Source: JAJRXG01 sp964640065 (GTDB lineage: Bacteria; Bacteroidota; Bacteroidia; Chitinophagales; Saprospiraceae). From it: a DNA stretch of 5,653 bases. Numbering within the stretch: position 1 is the first letter of the stretch; each line of letters begins with the position of its first letter. The stretch lies in the NCBI GenBank assembly GCA_964640065.1, contig CAZXIE010000168.1, positions 1 through 5,653 of the forward strand. The letters are read 5' to 3'. The position numbers were made by a program, and so were the translations under genes. The notes below the pieces were generated by a model. It ran no database searches. It was not told where the DNA came from and saw only the letters and a program-made list of their open reading frames with translations. Below are positions 1-5,653 of this stretch, piece by piece.

Positions 1-2
1 GT

Positions 3-62
3 CGAGACGAATTCATTACACACTTCTCGGCAGCACTTGAAGAGCTTGACTGGAGTGCATAA
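3..62 (+). CDS. C-terminal end of an unidentified protein (partial)
   Basis: Frame 3 is open from the window edge to a TAA at 60-62 and encodes about 19 residues ending in ALEELDWSA. The composition (acidic, aromatic, no rare-looking codons) resembles a real protein tail. The other two plus frames either stop early or run on through the next gene's start region. The family cannot be recognised from so short a piece. It lies on the same strand as the VOC gene, whose start is 57 bases downstream, so the two could be co-transcribed, although a promoter-like sequence overlaps this tail. The call rests only on reading-frame appearance and position. Confidence 0.4.
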   Translation, partial: RDEFITHFSAALEELDWSA

Positions 63-74
63 GGCAAGTATAAT
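46..74 (+). promoter_or_regulatory. Candidate sigma70-like promoter for the VOC gene
   Basis: TTGACT at 46-51 and a perfect TATAAT at 69-74 are separated by 17 bases, the ideal housekeeping spacing in Proteobacteria and Firmicutes. Transcription would start near 80-82, giving a leader of about 40 bases before the ATG at 120. A Bacteroidota reading is also possible: TTG at 46-48 and TAATTATG at 71-78, one mismatch from TAnnTTTG, at 22-nt spacing. The -35 half lies within the tail of the upstream coding region. This is a sequence match only. Confidence 0.4.
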
Positions 75-110
75 TATGATACATTGCAACACGAAAGACA
101 CCTTGAATAC

Positions 111-115
111 AGGAG
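111..115 (+). promoter_or_regulatory. Shine-Dalgarno site deciding the VOC start
   Basis: AGGAG lies four bases upstream of the ATG at 120. This picks the ATG over the in-frame TTG at 84, which would add 12 residues unlike the start of a VOC domain. A strong Shine-Dalgarno is unusual here: none is obvious before the peptidase or MBL genes, and Bacteroidota generally use them little. Confidence 0.55.
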
Positions 116-119
116 TAAA

Positions 120-737
120 ATGAAAGTAAGTCATGTCCTATACAAAGTGAATAACCTAAAAGATGCCATTGTCAAATTTAGAGACATGGGTTTCAAAGTT
201 GAATATGGATCAAAACACAAGCCTCATAATGCCTTGATCTATTTTTCAAAAGGTCCCTATATAGAATTACTAAATAGAGCTCCGATTTCACTATATCTTA
301 AAGTGTTATTAAGAGTAATTGGAAAAGGAAAAGTTGTTGATAGGTTTGAGCTTTGGGAGAAGGAAGACGAAGGTTTCTTTGGACTATGCTTAGAAAGCCA
401 TGAGACTAACTTCAACAAAGAAGAGAATATATTAAAAAAGCATAAGCAGGATTACTTCATTACATATAGCAAAAGAACAGATCCATCAGACCGAACACTA
501 ACGTGGAAACTTCTTTTCCCTTATGAGGTCAGGCTTCCGTTTTTCATGACATATTTTAATTTAGACCCAAAGCCCAAAGGATTTACTCATCCAAATGGAA
601 TTAAGAAAATAGATGGCATTTCACTTGGCACTGATGCCAAACTCTTTCCTATTATCAACGAATTATGTGATGATAAAACCCTTGAATTGTTTGTTGGAAA
701 AGGGCTGAAGGTAATTTATGACAAACAAGAACTTTAA
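120..737 (+). CDS. VOC/glyoxalase-like domain protein
   Basis: This 205-residue cytosolic protein resembles the glyoxalase-like branch of the vicinal oxygen chelate superfamily. It opens with a typical first VOC strand and helix (MKVSHVLYKVNNLKDAIVKF), followed by GFKVEYG and an HNALIYF strand. An acidic position at E49 in YIELL and the histidine H5 are plausible metal ligands. The second half restarts near H157 in HPNGIKKIDGI, a common second-module signature in this branch. The substrate cannot be told; members include lyases, dioxygenases and resistance proteins, and many are uncharacterised. The ATG at 120 follows AGGAG and fits the domain edge. Hand counts on three 60-base lines give about 30-33% GC, against roughly 43-55% in sampled lines of the minus-strand peptidase, membrane and MBL genes. 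With the promoter and Shine-Dalgarno, this suggests horizontal acquisition. The fold is fairly sure; the function is unknown. Confidence 0.75.
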   Translation: MKVSHVLYKVNNLKDAIVKFRDMGFKVEYGSKHKPHNALIYFSKGPYIELLNRAPISLYLKVLLRVIGKGKVVDRFELWEKEDEGFFGLCLESHETNFNKEENILKKHKQDYFITYSKRTDPSDRTLTWKLLFPYEVRLPFFMTYFNLDPKPKGFTHPNGIKKIDGISLGTDAKLFPIINELCDDKTLELFVGKGLKVIYDKQEL

Positions 738-813
738 TTACTTTACGACTTGTTCTCCTTATAAACTTGAAGATGTAAATCATCATGGACGAATCTAATA
801 TAGTCTCAGTTAG

Positions 814-962
814 CACTCCGGTCTAGAGACAGACAACACCAATGACTATCAGGTCCGTGTCAAATATCCAAACTACCTCAATGCTGCAGGCGACACGATC
901 AGAACAGAGATAGTAAAGCACATCAACATAGATGATGTTACATCGTTACCAGTGACATTATC
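814..962 (+). pseudogene. Coding-like remnant, no start codon
   Basis: A plus-strand frame is open from just after a TAG at 811-813 to a TGA at 1009-1011. Its residues look like genuine protein, for example NDYQVRVKYPNYLNAAGDT followed by IRTEIVKHINIDDV. There is no ATG in the frame, and its last 46 coding bases run antisense through the 3' end of the MBL gene, so the true relic probably ends near 962. A short piece in another frame (ATG at 785, ending TPV at a TAG at 824-826) could be its displaced N-terminal part, joined by a frameshift. GC is higher than in the VOC gene upstream. The pattern of a strand, then YP, then a short helix faintly recalls secreted DUF3298/DUF4163-type proteins, but that is a guess. 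It could also be a chance open frame. Confidence 0.35.
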
Positions 963-1952
963 TTATCTTACATCTGACGCTGACGACGACACAATCCGAG
1001 TGTACCCTTGACTGTCATCGTACTGGATCTTACCTTGATTTTCTAAAAGATCGAGGTAACCGATCTGCATAACCAAAGCAGGCATATGCCATCGTCCCTT
1101 GTACATCTCTTGGAAGAGGTCTAGAAATGAGATCGATGCTGGACTTTTTCTTTTAATGATCTCGAAGCACTGCTCGGTTCGCTGATATATCCGCTTTACA
1201 TGTCTATCGATCATAGCATTACCATCTTCAAATACCTCATAGTGTCCAGGATAGACTTTCTTGAGATCATAGTCAGAAAGACGCTTGTATGAATCCAGCA
1301 TAGTCAGTATGCCTTTCTCTCTAACAGTATCATCCTCTGGTATAGGTTCTAAAACAGGGGTAGAAGATATCTTCAGTAACATATCTGCTGCTAGGTATGC
1401 TCCTGAATAATGGTTATAGAAAGTGCTTTGTGTATTACTATGCCCAGGCATGTAAATAGTCTCCCACTCTTGTCCACACATCTCTAGAATTCCCTCGCTT
1501 TCAAAAAACTCCAAAAAAGAAGGATCTATGGACATCCATACATCACTCATCTTACCAGAGAATGACATATAATTAGCCTCAGCTGCAGCGTGCATGTCTG
1601 CTGGAAAAAATGATCTCACTGTTCCAAGAATCAGATTTTTGCGTATGCCCCACTGAGCTGTAGGGTCTAAGGCATAAGGATGAGTTTTTTCAGATACCCA
1701 GACTTTAGCATTAGCTGCTTCAGCTACGCGCTGAGCCATACCGATGTGATCGACATGTGCATGTGTGATGACGATACGATCGATATCCGTTACCTCTAGT
1801 TGATGAGACTTGAGTCCTGCTATCATAGCTGCGTAAGACTCATCCGTATTCTCCCCGCTATCGATTAAGACAACTTCATCACCCTTGAGGATGAAAGCAT
1901 TCACGGTCTTCATACCGAAGATGCAGGGTAATGTGATAGGATAAATCTTCAT
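963..1952 (-). CDS. MBL-fold metallo-hydrolase
   Basis: This is a metallo-beta-lactamase-fold hydrolase, probably cytosolic since no signal peptide is seen. Numbering from the upstream TTG, the metal motif THAHVDH supplies H68, H70, D72 and H73. PGHS gives H175, AAD gives D194 and YPGH gives H241, so the full dinuclear zinc set is present. The N-terminal VNAFILKGDEVVLIDSG is the usual first sheet. The last 70 or so residues, including MPALVMQIGYLDLLENQGKI, resemble the small winged-helix tail of LACTB2-like members. Family members cleave thioesters, phosphodiesters, lactones or nucleic acids; the substrate here cannot be predicted. The ATG at 1952 is preferred over the TTG at 1964, because it directly precedes the first strand and the TTG lies inside a promoter-like element. 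The protein is 329 residues long and looks intact. It lies downstream of higA on the same strand with a 92-base gap, and converges with the plus-strand genes. Confidence 0.88.
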   Translation of the reverse strand: MKIYPITLPCIFGMKTVNAFILKGDEVVLIDSGENTDESYAAMIAGLKSHQLEVTDIDRIVITHAHVDHIGMAQRVAEAANAKVWVSEKTHPYALDPTAQWGIRKNLILGTVRSFFPADMHAAAEANYMSFSGKMSDVWMSIDPSFLEFFESEGILEMCGQEWETIYMPGHSNTQSTFYNHYSGAYLAADMLLKISSTPVLEPIPEDDTVREKGILTMLDSYKRLSDYDLKKVYPGHYEVFEDGNAMIDRHVKRIYQRTEQCFEIIKRKSPASISFLDLFQEMYKGRWHMPALVMQIGYLDLLENQGKIQYDDSQGYTRIVSSSASDVR

Positions 1953-1961
1953 GATCGACGG

Positions 1962-1969
1962 CAAATGTA
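1962..1969 (-). promoter_or_regulatory. Possible Bacteroidota -7 element before the MBL gene
   Basis: The minus strand reads TACATTTG, an exact match to TAnnTTTG. There is no TTG at the expected 19-21 bases upstream; the nearest are too close (1985-1983) or too far (2000-1998). Transcription would begin only a few bases before the ATG at 1952, giving an almost leaderless message. The match may be chance. Confidence 0.25.
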
Positions 1970-2000
1970 AGAGACTCAGCTATCAAGTATCGCTGAACAA

Positions 2001-2048
2001 TTAGCGGGTCATAGTAAAGTGAGCATTTCCTTGATTGTCAGGAGTTAA
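2001..2048 (-). pseudogene. Possible 3' remnant of a disrupted gene
   Basis: Just after higA, in a different minus-strand frame, 15 sense codons read LTPDNQGNAHFTMTR and then a TAA at 2003-2001. The peptide looks like the tail of a real protein and overlaps the last four bases of higA. If so, the toxin-antitoxin cassette replaced or cut off the rest of that gene. The piece is short enough to be chance. Confidence 0.2.
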
Positions 2049-2347
2049 TCACTCACGCTAATAGTAATAGATTTGCCAAGGCCTACCTCAAACAATCTAT
2101 AAAGTGTTGAGAGTTGTATATCTGTTTTGCCGTTTTCAACCCTTGAGATATAGCTCTTTTTTGCTCCTATTTTGTTAGCAAGCTGTTCTTGAGTCAACTT
2201 TGCTTGTTTCCGTTCTTCTTTGAGAATCTCACCAATAACAAAGGCCTTTGCTCTAACTTCAAAATCATCTCTTTTATCTGTACCAATAGCACCATATTGC
2301 TTAGTCAGGTGCTCTTCAAAAGTTGTGATTTTATTATTCTTTTTCAT
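2045..2347 (-). CDS. higA: XRE-family HigA-type antitoxin
   Basis: This 100-residue DNA-binding protein is the likely antitoxin and autorepressor of the adjacent toxin. A helix-turn-helix of the Cro/C1 (XRE) class spans about residues 39-93. Its second and third helices are LTQEQLANKIG (51-61) and KKSYISRVENGK (63-74), the latter ending in the typical RVENGK. The N-terminal 35 residues are charged and probably carry the toxin-binding part. The ATG at 2347 is chosen over an in-frame TTG at 2383 because MKKNNK is a natural start and sits inside the end of the toxin gene, giving a 14-base overlap suited to translational coupling. The toxin-first order is the HigBA arrangement, opposite to most toxin-antitoxin operons. 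GC is about 33-38% in two sampled lines, lower than the genes around it. Length is normal for the family. Confidence 0.87.
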   Translation of the reverse strand: MKKNNKITTFEEHLTKQYGAIGTDKRDDFEVRAKAFVIGEILKEERKQAKLTQEQLANKIGAKKSYISRVENGKTDIQLSTLYRLFEVGLGKSITISVSD

Positions 2348-2663
2348 TAAAGTATTCTTTTTGAATTCGAAGAGCCCGCTCAATCTCTCTCTTAGGTAGT
2401 TTCTGAGTTTTCTTCTGAAAACCTTGAAACAATATCACTAGTTTGCCACCATCGTAACAAAAGAAAATGCGATAGATGTTTGAAGAATGCATGATTCTCA
2501 GGTAGAAGAGATTTTTGTGTTTTGTTGAGCCAACAAACTTCCCTGGGATCTGACGTGTATATTGAAGATGATATAATCCTAGATCAATCTTCGATTGCAC
2601 TTTAACATCAACACTACCGTAGAATTCTGTAAAGTATCGATCATAACTAATGACCTTGCGCAG
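2334..2663 (-). CDS. higB: HigB/RelE-type toxin (Gp49-like), non-ATG start
   Basis: This is a RelE/HigB superfamily toxin of the phage Gp49-like type, which in known members cleaves mRNA, often on the ribosome. Recognisable parts, numbered from the CTG start, are RKVISYDRYFTEFY at 2-15, YLRI at 54-57, IYRIFFCYDGGKLVILFQGF at 63-82 and KKTQKLPKREIERA just after, ending in KEYF. R56, R65 and the lysines near 84-88 are candidate basic active-site residues. The frame has no ATG. The first conventional alternative, GTG at 2600, would remove the RKVISYDRYF segment that homologues carry directly after their initiator methionine. The CTG at 2663 occupies exactly that methionine's place and gives the usual length of 109 residues. 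A promoter ends about 14 bases upstream. Either CTG is used or the toxin is crippled. The family call is secure; the start and activity are not. Confidence 0.82.
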   Translation of the reverse strand: MRKVISYDRYFTEFYGSVDVKVQSKIDLGLYHLQYTRQIPGKFVGSTKHKNLFYLRIMHSSNIYRIFFCYDGGKLVILFQGFQKKTQKLPKREIERALRIQKEYFNEKE

Positions 2664-2670
2664 CTTCTTT

Positions 2671-2682
2671 ACTTTGCAAAGT
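2671..2682. promoter_or_regulatory. Palindromic operator candidate for HigA
   Basis: ACTTTGCAAAGT is a perfect 12-bp palindrome that overlaps the -7 element of the higBA promoter and the predicted transcription start. XRE antitoxins commonly bind such palindromes to repress their own operon. A second inverted repeat lies next to it: AAGTTA at 2679-2684 and TAACTT at 2695-2700 with a 10-base spacer, inside the promoter spacer. HigA binding is inferred from position only. Confidence 0.45.
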
Positions 2683-2707
2683 TAACTAATTGTGTAACTT
2701 ATGTCAA
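2677..2707 (-). promoter_or_regulatory. Bacteroidota-type promoter of higBA
   Basis: On the minus strand, TTG (2707-2705) is followed after 20 bases by TAACTTTG (2684-2677). This is an exact match to the TAnnTTTG -7 element at the canonical -33/-7 spacing. Transcription should start near 2672-2670, leaving a leader of under ten bases before the CTG at 2663. It gives the toxin-antitoxin pair a promoter separate from the peptidase operon and supports a Bacteroidota host. Confidence 0.6.
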
Positions 2708-2740
2708 GTTCGAGGCGGCGCATATAGCTAGATTATAAAA

Positions 2741-3568
2741 TCAAACACTCTTCCTCACAAATTCAAAAGCCCCTATCCGAACCCAAATCTTTAACCATAC
2801 TACCACCTGTTGTAGGAGAAAAGCCAAGAAGATCCCAAATGTGCTCGATACTATCGACAATTCATTGATATAAGCTGCTCCGAAGTAAAAGAGTCCCAAC
2901 AAACCTGCTAGGAGTAACAATCCTGGCAGCAGTCTTAAGTACTTCCTAGTCCCTTGAGAAAATCCATACTTGATGCTCCTCAGCACTGATCGTTCGTCTA
3001 GTATGATAGACTTCTTGGTAAGACAACTGCATACGAAGACATAGGCTGCCAACAAGAACCAGAAGATAGTTATGATGATACCCAGCCATAGGATCCACTC
3101 TTCACTAGACCAATACTCCATCCAGTGTTGTATCTGCGAAAGATAAGGTCCCCAGAGCAGAGCACTCAGCACCACAAAGACGATGGCAAATACGACACTT
3201 GCACCTAGAAATCTCAAGAAGTAAGTCGATGCACCTACCCAAAAGTTGGCTCCCAGAGAGCGCGATATCTTATACCAGATGCCCGCACTTAAGAATACTG
3301 ATATCAGCATATATAGTAAGATCATCCATCTCACTTGACCCAGTAGGGGCGATAGAGATGCACCATGGATATTGAGTAGATCATTGATCACAGTATGTGC
3401 ATATCCAGACTTCAGCCCTTCTAGTGCCATGCTATTTCCAAGAGATGCTTCGAAGACTTGATAGACTTGCAACCCCACAGTTAAAGCCAGTGCAAGTTGT
3501 ATCATGTAGACCAGCGTGATGAGTCGCTTTCTACCCCATGCTTCTCGAAGTCCTGATAGCACACCCAT
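2741..3568 (-). CDS. Six-helix integral membrane protein of unknown function
   Basis: I do not recognise the family. The 275-residue product shows about six hydrophobic segments, at roughly 16-37, 81-100, 118-139, 158-182, 212-233 and 240-264. There is a soluble stretch of about 40 residues between the first two. It has a basic loop near 184-211 (KKSIILDERSVLRSIKYGF) and a basic C-terminus. There is no signal peptide, ATP-binding motif or obvious catalytic motif. The ATG at 3568 shares one base with the peptidase stop (TGATG), so translation is probably coupled; a GTG at 3571 is the only nearby alternative. The tight coupling suggests it works with the secreted peptidase, for instance as an inner-membrane partner or transporter for peptide products, but that is inference from position. 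No terminator is evident in the 77 bases to the toxin start. Confidence 0.8.
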   Translation of the reverse strand: MGVLSGLREAWGRKRLITLVYMIQLALALTVGLQVYQVFEASLGNSMALEGLKSGYAHTVINDLLNIHGASLSPLLGQVRWMILLYMLISVFLSAGIWYKISRSLGANFWVGASTYFLRFLGASVVFAIVFVVLSALLWGPYLSQIQHWMEYWSSEEWILWLGIIITIFWFLLAAYVFVCSCLTKKSIILDERSVLRSIKYGFSQGTRKYLRLLPGLLLLAGLLGLFYFGAAYINELSIVSSTFGIFLAFLLQQVVVWLKIWVRIGAFEFVRKSV

Positions 3569-5574
3569 CACATCAAGAAGCTTGCGGATTGCATAATATT
3601 CTGTACCCAGTAGATAGATCTTGTGGCATACTTTAAGATGCCTGCTCTTTCAGGTTCCGTTGTGAAGCTATTGTTGTTAAAGTCAATGTCGAGGTATAGC
3701 TTTTTGTCAGGATCGATGCAGGCACTAACGATCCGTTTGCCTTCCTCTTCGAAGGTCAGTACGTGAAGCGCCTCGACACCATCCCAAGATTCCGTTGTAA
3801 AAGATCCATCAGACCAGTTGACACCGATCTCTACCGGAGCTACAAAGTCTTGTTTTCGCTCTAGCTCGAGATATGAAAAGAAGAAATCACCACGGCCTTC
3901 TGCTCCTTCTGGTGAGTTTTCCATCCGGTATCCTCCACAGTTGAGTAAGGCATAATCACACACCTGCGTACCATCAAGTGCCTGATCTAGAAAATCTCCG
4001 ATGACTGGGCTCAGTAGATTAGGATACTTCGCAAAATACTCATGAACGACAGCGACAAAATCTGCCTTACGCGGATGGGTAAACTTCTGACGATCGTAGT
4101 ACGTCATCATCATCTCATCAAATGCCTCCTCACCGAGATACCCTTTCATTGTCCTCAGCACTGTGGCTGTCTTGCTATAGACGATGCCCTTATAATTACC
4201 TTTTATTTTGTAACCGATCTCAGTGATCGGACTTGTCCTTTTGTTCTTGAGGCTCACAAACTCGTTACGCGTGAAGGAGCTATTAGACACCTTGTATCCG
4301 AAGAGGTCGATGAGGCTATTCTCTCCATGGAGGTCTTCCATCACGCAGTCTTCATAGAAGGTCACGAAGCCCTCGTCTAACCATGGTTGTTCTTTTTCAT
4401 TATTAGCAAGGATCTGCATAAAGTACTGATGCGCAAACTCATGCACGATCAGTGACTCCATAGATCTTATCCCTTTCGGAAATGAGTAAAACGCACCACC
4501 CGTGATGTACGTCGGATACTCCATAAATCCAGATCTCAACCCATGAAGAGGGGGATCTAATATCGTCAATGTGTTGTACGGATACTCGCCGACATGCTCT
4601 GCAAAGTAACCAAGAGAGTGCTTCGCAGCCCCGATGATGCGCGCTCTTAGTGAAGCATGAGATGCAGGGCCGAGTAATCTGATCTCCACATGCTCCCAGC
4701 TATCTTCTGTCACCGTGAGGAGTGGTGATGCTACCCAACCAAAGTCTATGACATCGTGAGCGACAAGTCGCGTTCGGACCTTATCGGAGCCATCTATGGG
4801 TTGTTGATAGAGTTCTATACAACCGCTACCTCCTATGGTATAGGAAGGGTCTGCATCTATGGTCATATCATAATTACCGTGATCTCCATAGAATTCCATC
4901 CTACTAAAAAACTGGTGACAGTTCCAGCCCCAAGTCCCATTGTCATCTTGCTCATATACGCCGAGTTTAGGATACCAGTGTACAAAGTGATGAAAGCCGT
5001 GCTCTCCCCATCCTGTTCTAGCGATCGTCCTTGGTAGCTTAGATCTAAACTGTAGCGTAAGTGCAGCAGTCTCACCCGGCAAGATGGGTTCCGCAAGTGT
5101 TATCTCAAGCACTGTGCTGTCTAGCTTGTTACTGTCATCTGGCTGTATGTATTGATAGGTTAGTGATCTGTCCTCATCTGAGTCAGCTACTTCTTGCACA
5201 GCTTGTAGAACCATCAACTGACCCCAGTCTTCATCGGGGCGATTACTCAAGTCCTGCCCCATGACATTGCGTATGTTATCTCGGATGTAACTTGAGTTGG
5301 GCCCTGAGAAGGCATTGATATACATGTAGAGTCTCAGTGTGCTAACAGTATCAGGGCTAGGGTTATGCCATGTGATTTGCTCACTTCCTTTTACTTTATG
5401 AGCTTCATGATCGAAGTCTAAAGAGAAGACATAATTGGCCAGCCGAGGACTCAGTGACCTATCACCTAGTACTGGCTTACAGTCGTAAGACTCAGAGTCA
5501 CCTGGTGATGACTGAGCTATGATAGTCATCCCGGATAATACTAATAAGAAGGTCAGTAGATGCTCTTTTCTCAC
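3568..5574 (-). CDS. Secreted M1-family zinc metallopeptidase
   Basis: This 668-residue protein belongs to the M1 (aminopeptidase N / leukotriene A4 hydrolase-like) gluzincin peptidases, which remove N-terminal residues from peptides. An N-terminal signal peptide of about 20 residues (basic RKEH, hydrophobic core, likely cleavage after IIA) sends it to the periplasm or outside. It has no lipobox cysteine. A beta-rich N-terminal domain runs to about 290. The catalytic domain follows, with GFMEYP at 349-354 in place of the usual GxMEN exopeptidase motif. HEFAH at 378-382 and E401 in WLDEGF give the HExxH-18-E zinc site, and Y466 in VYSKTA is the probable catalytic tyrosine. About 130 residues follow to the C-terminus. 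All catalytic residues are present, so it should be active. The start is a GTG at 5574: no ATG occurs before the in-frame stop at 5613-5611, and the signal peptide fits. The downstream membrane gene overlaps by one base. Confidence 0.9.
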   Translation of the reverse strand: MRKEHLLTFLLVLSGMTIIAQSSPGDSESYDCKPVLGDRSLSPRLANYVFSLDFDHEAHKVKGSEQITWHNPSPDTVSTLRLYMYINAFSGPNSSYIRDNIRNVMGQDLSNRPDEDWGQLMVLQAVQEVADSDEDRSLTYQYIQPDDSNKLDSTVLEITLAEPILPGETAALTLQFRSKLPRTIARTGWGEHGFHHFVHWYPKLGVYEQDDNGTWGWNCHQFFSRMEFYGDHGNYDMTIDADPSYTIGGSGCIELYQQPIDGSDKVRTRLVAHDVIDFGWVASPLLTVTEDSWEHVEIRLLGPASHASLRARIIGAAKHSLGYFAEHVGEYPYNTLTILDPPLHGLRSGFMEYPTYITGGAFYSFPKGIRSMESLIVHEFAHQYFMQILANNEKEQPWLDEGFVTFYEDCVMEDLHGENSLIDLFGYKVSNSSFTRNEFVSLKNKRTSPITEIGYKIKGNYKGIVYSKTATVLRTMKGYLGEEAFDEMMMTYYDRQKFTHPRKADFVAVVHEYFAKYPNLLSPVIGDFLDQALDGTQVCDYALLNCGGYRMENSPEGAEGRGDFFFSYLELERKQDFVAPVEIGVNWSDGSFTTESWDGVEALHVLTFEEEGKRIVSACIDPDKKLYLDIDFNNNSFTTEPERAGILKYATRSIYWVQNIMQSASFLM

Positions 5575-5610
5575 AAAGCGAAAGTAGTGAACGCGAGAAG
5601 AAGTCTCGAC

Positions 5611-5624
5611 TTAGTCTAGACTAA
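5611..5624. promoter_or_regulatory. Perfect 14-bp palindrome upstream of the peptidase gene
   Basis: TTAGTCTAGACTAA is self-complementary and lies 37 bases upstream of the GTG start of the peptidase gene. Next to it, CGAGA at 5594-5598 and TCTCG at 5604-5608 form a small inverted repeat with a 5-base spacer. A perfect palindrome at this distance could be an operator for a dimeric regulator of the peptidase-membrane protein operon. The regulator is unknown, and no clear promoter was found in the 79 bases available. Confidence 0.35.
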
Positions 5625-5653
5625 AAGTGGAATATTTCGCTGAGGCTGGACGT

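Noticed and set aside
84..119. TTG start adding 12 residues to the VOC protein
   Set aside because: The AGGAG site and the domain edge both place the start at the ATG at 120.
920..938. Inverted repeat ACATCA/TGATGT with a 7-base loop between the convergent genes, considered as a terminator
   Set aside because: The stem is only six AT-rich pairs, there is no T tract on either side, and it falls inside the coding-like remnant.
2348..2383. TTG start adding 12 residues to HigA
   Set aside because: The extra residues are encoded inside the toxin gene and do not resemble an antitoxin N-terminus; the ATG at 2347 is a natural start.
2701..2740. Possible terminator after the membrane protein gene
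   Set aside because: Only very short self-complementary stretches (such as TAGCTA) are present, with no GC-rich stem and no run of T.
4042..5264. Three plus-strand open frames inside the peptidase gene and one extra minus-strand frame (4863-5096)
   Set aside because: They lie in other frames of a well-supported 668-residue peptidase gene with all catalytic motifs, and their translations resemble no protein family.
5579..5586. TACTTTCG on the minus strand as a -7 element for the peptidase gene
   Set aside because: It has one mismatch, no TTG partner at 19-21 bases and is only a few bases from the start codon.
1..5610. GTCGAGAC at 1-8 and its reverse complement at 5603-5610, considered as terminal inverted repeats of an element
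   Set aside because: Eight bases can match by chance, no transposase is present and the repeats do not extend further.

Overview
The window looks like a piece of a Bacteroidota chromosome or contig. Two matches to the Bacteroidota sigma factor -7 element (TAnnTTTG) support this. One of them has a TTG -33 partner at the expected 20-nt spacing. Most genes also lack an obvious Shine-Dalgarno sequence, and the secreted M1 peptidase with an uncharacterised membrane neighbour fits the phylum. No rRNA, tRNA, CRISPR array or insertion sequence was seen. The order or genus cannot be decided from the sequence.

Layout. Positions 3-62 hold the last 19 codons of an unidentified plus-strand gene. It is followed by an AT-rich plus-strand gene for a glyoxalase-like (VOC) protein (120-737). 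That gene has its own sigma70-like promoter and an AGGAG ribosome site. After it comes a gap of about 225 bases containing a coding-looking remnant on the plus strand (about 814-962). Everything else is on the minus strand. Read in transcription order it is: a secreted M1-type zinc aminopeptidase (5574-3568), a six-helix membrane protein coupled to it through a TGATG overlap (3568-2741), a HigB/RelE-type toxin with its XRE antitoxin HigA (2663-2334 and 2347-2045), and an MBL-fold hydrolase (1952-963).

How the genes work together. The peptidase and the membrane protein almost certainly form one translationally coupled unit, presumably acting at the cell envelope. The toxin-antitoxin pair is a self-contained module with its own promoter and a 12-bp palindrome over the -7 element, suited to autorepression. 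It is lower in GC than the genes on either side and looks like a later insertion. The MBL hydrolase appears independent. The VOC gene and higBA are the accessory-looking parts, while the peptidase, membrane protein and MBL genes have higher GC and look native.

The most notable points are the missing conventional start codon of the toxin gene, the architecture of the higBA promoter/operator, the uncharacterised peptidase-membrane protein pair with a perfect 14-bp palindrome upstream, and two stretches of apparent gene debris. No clearly new large system is visible.
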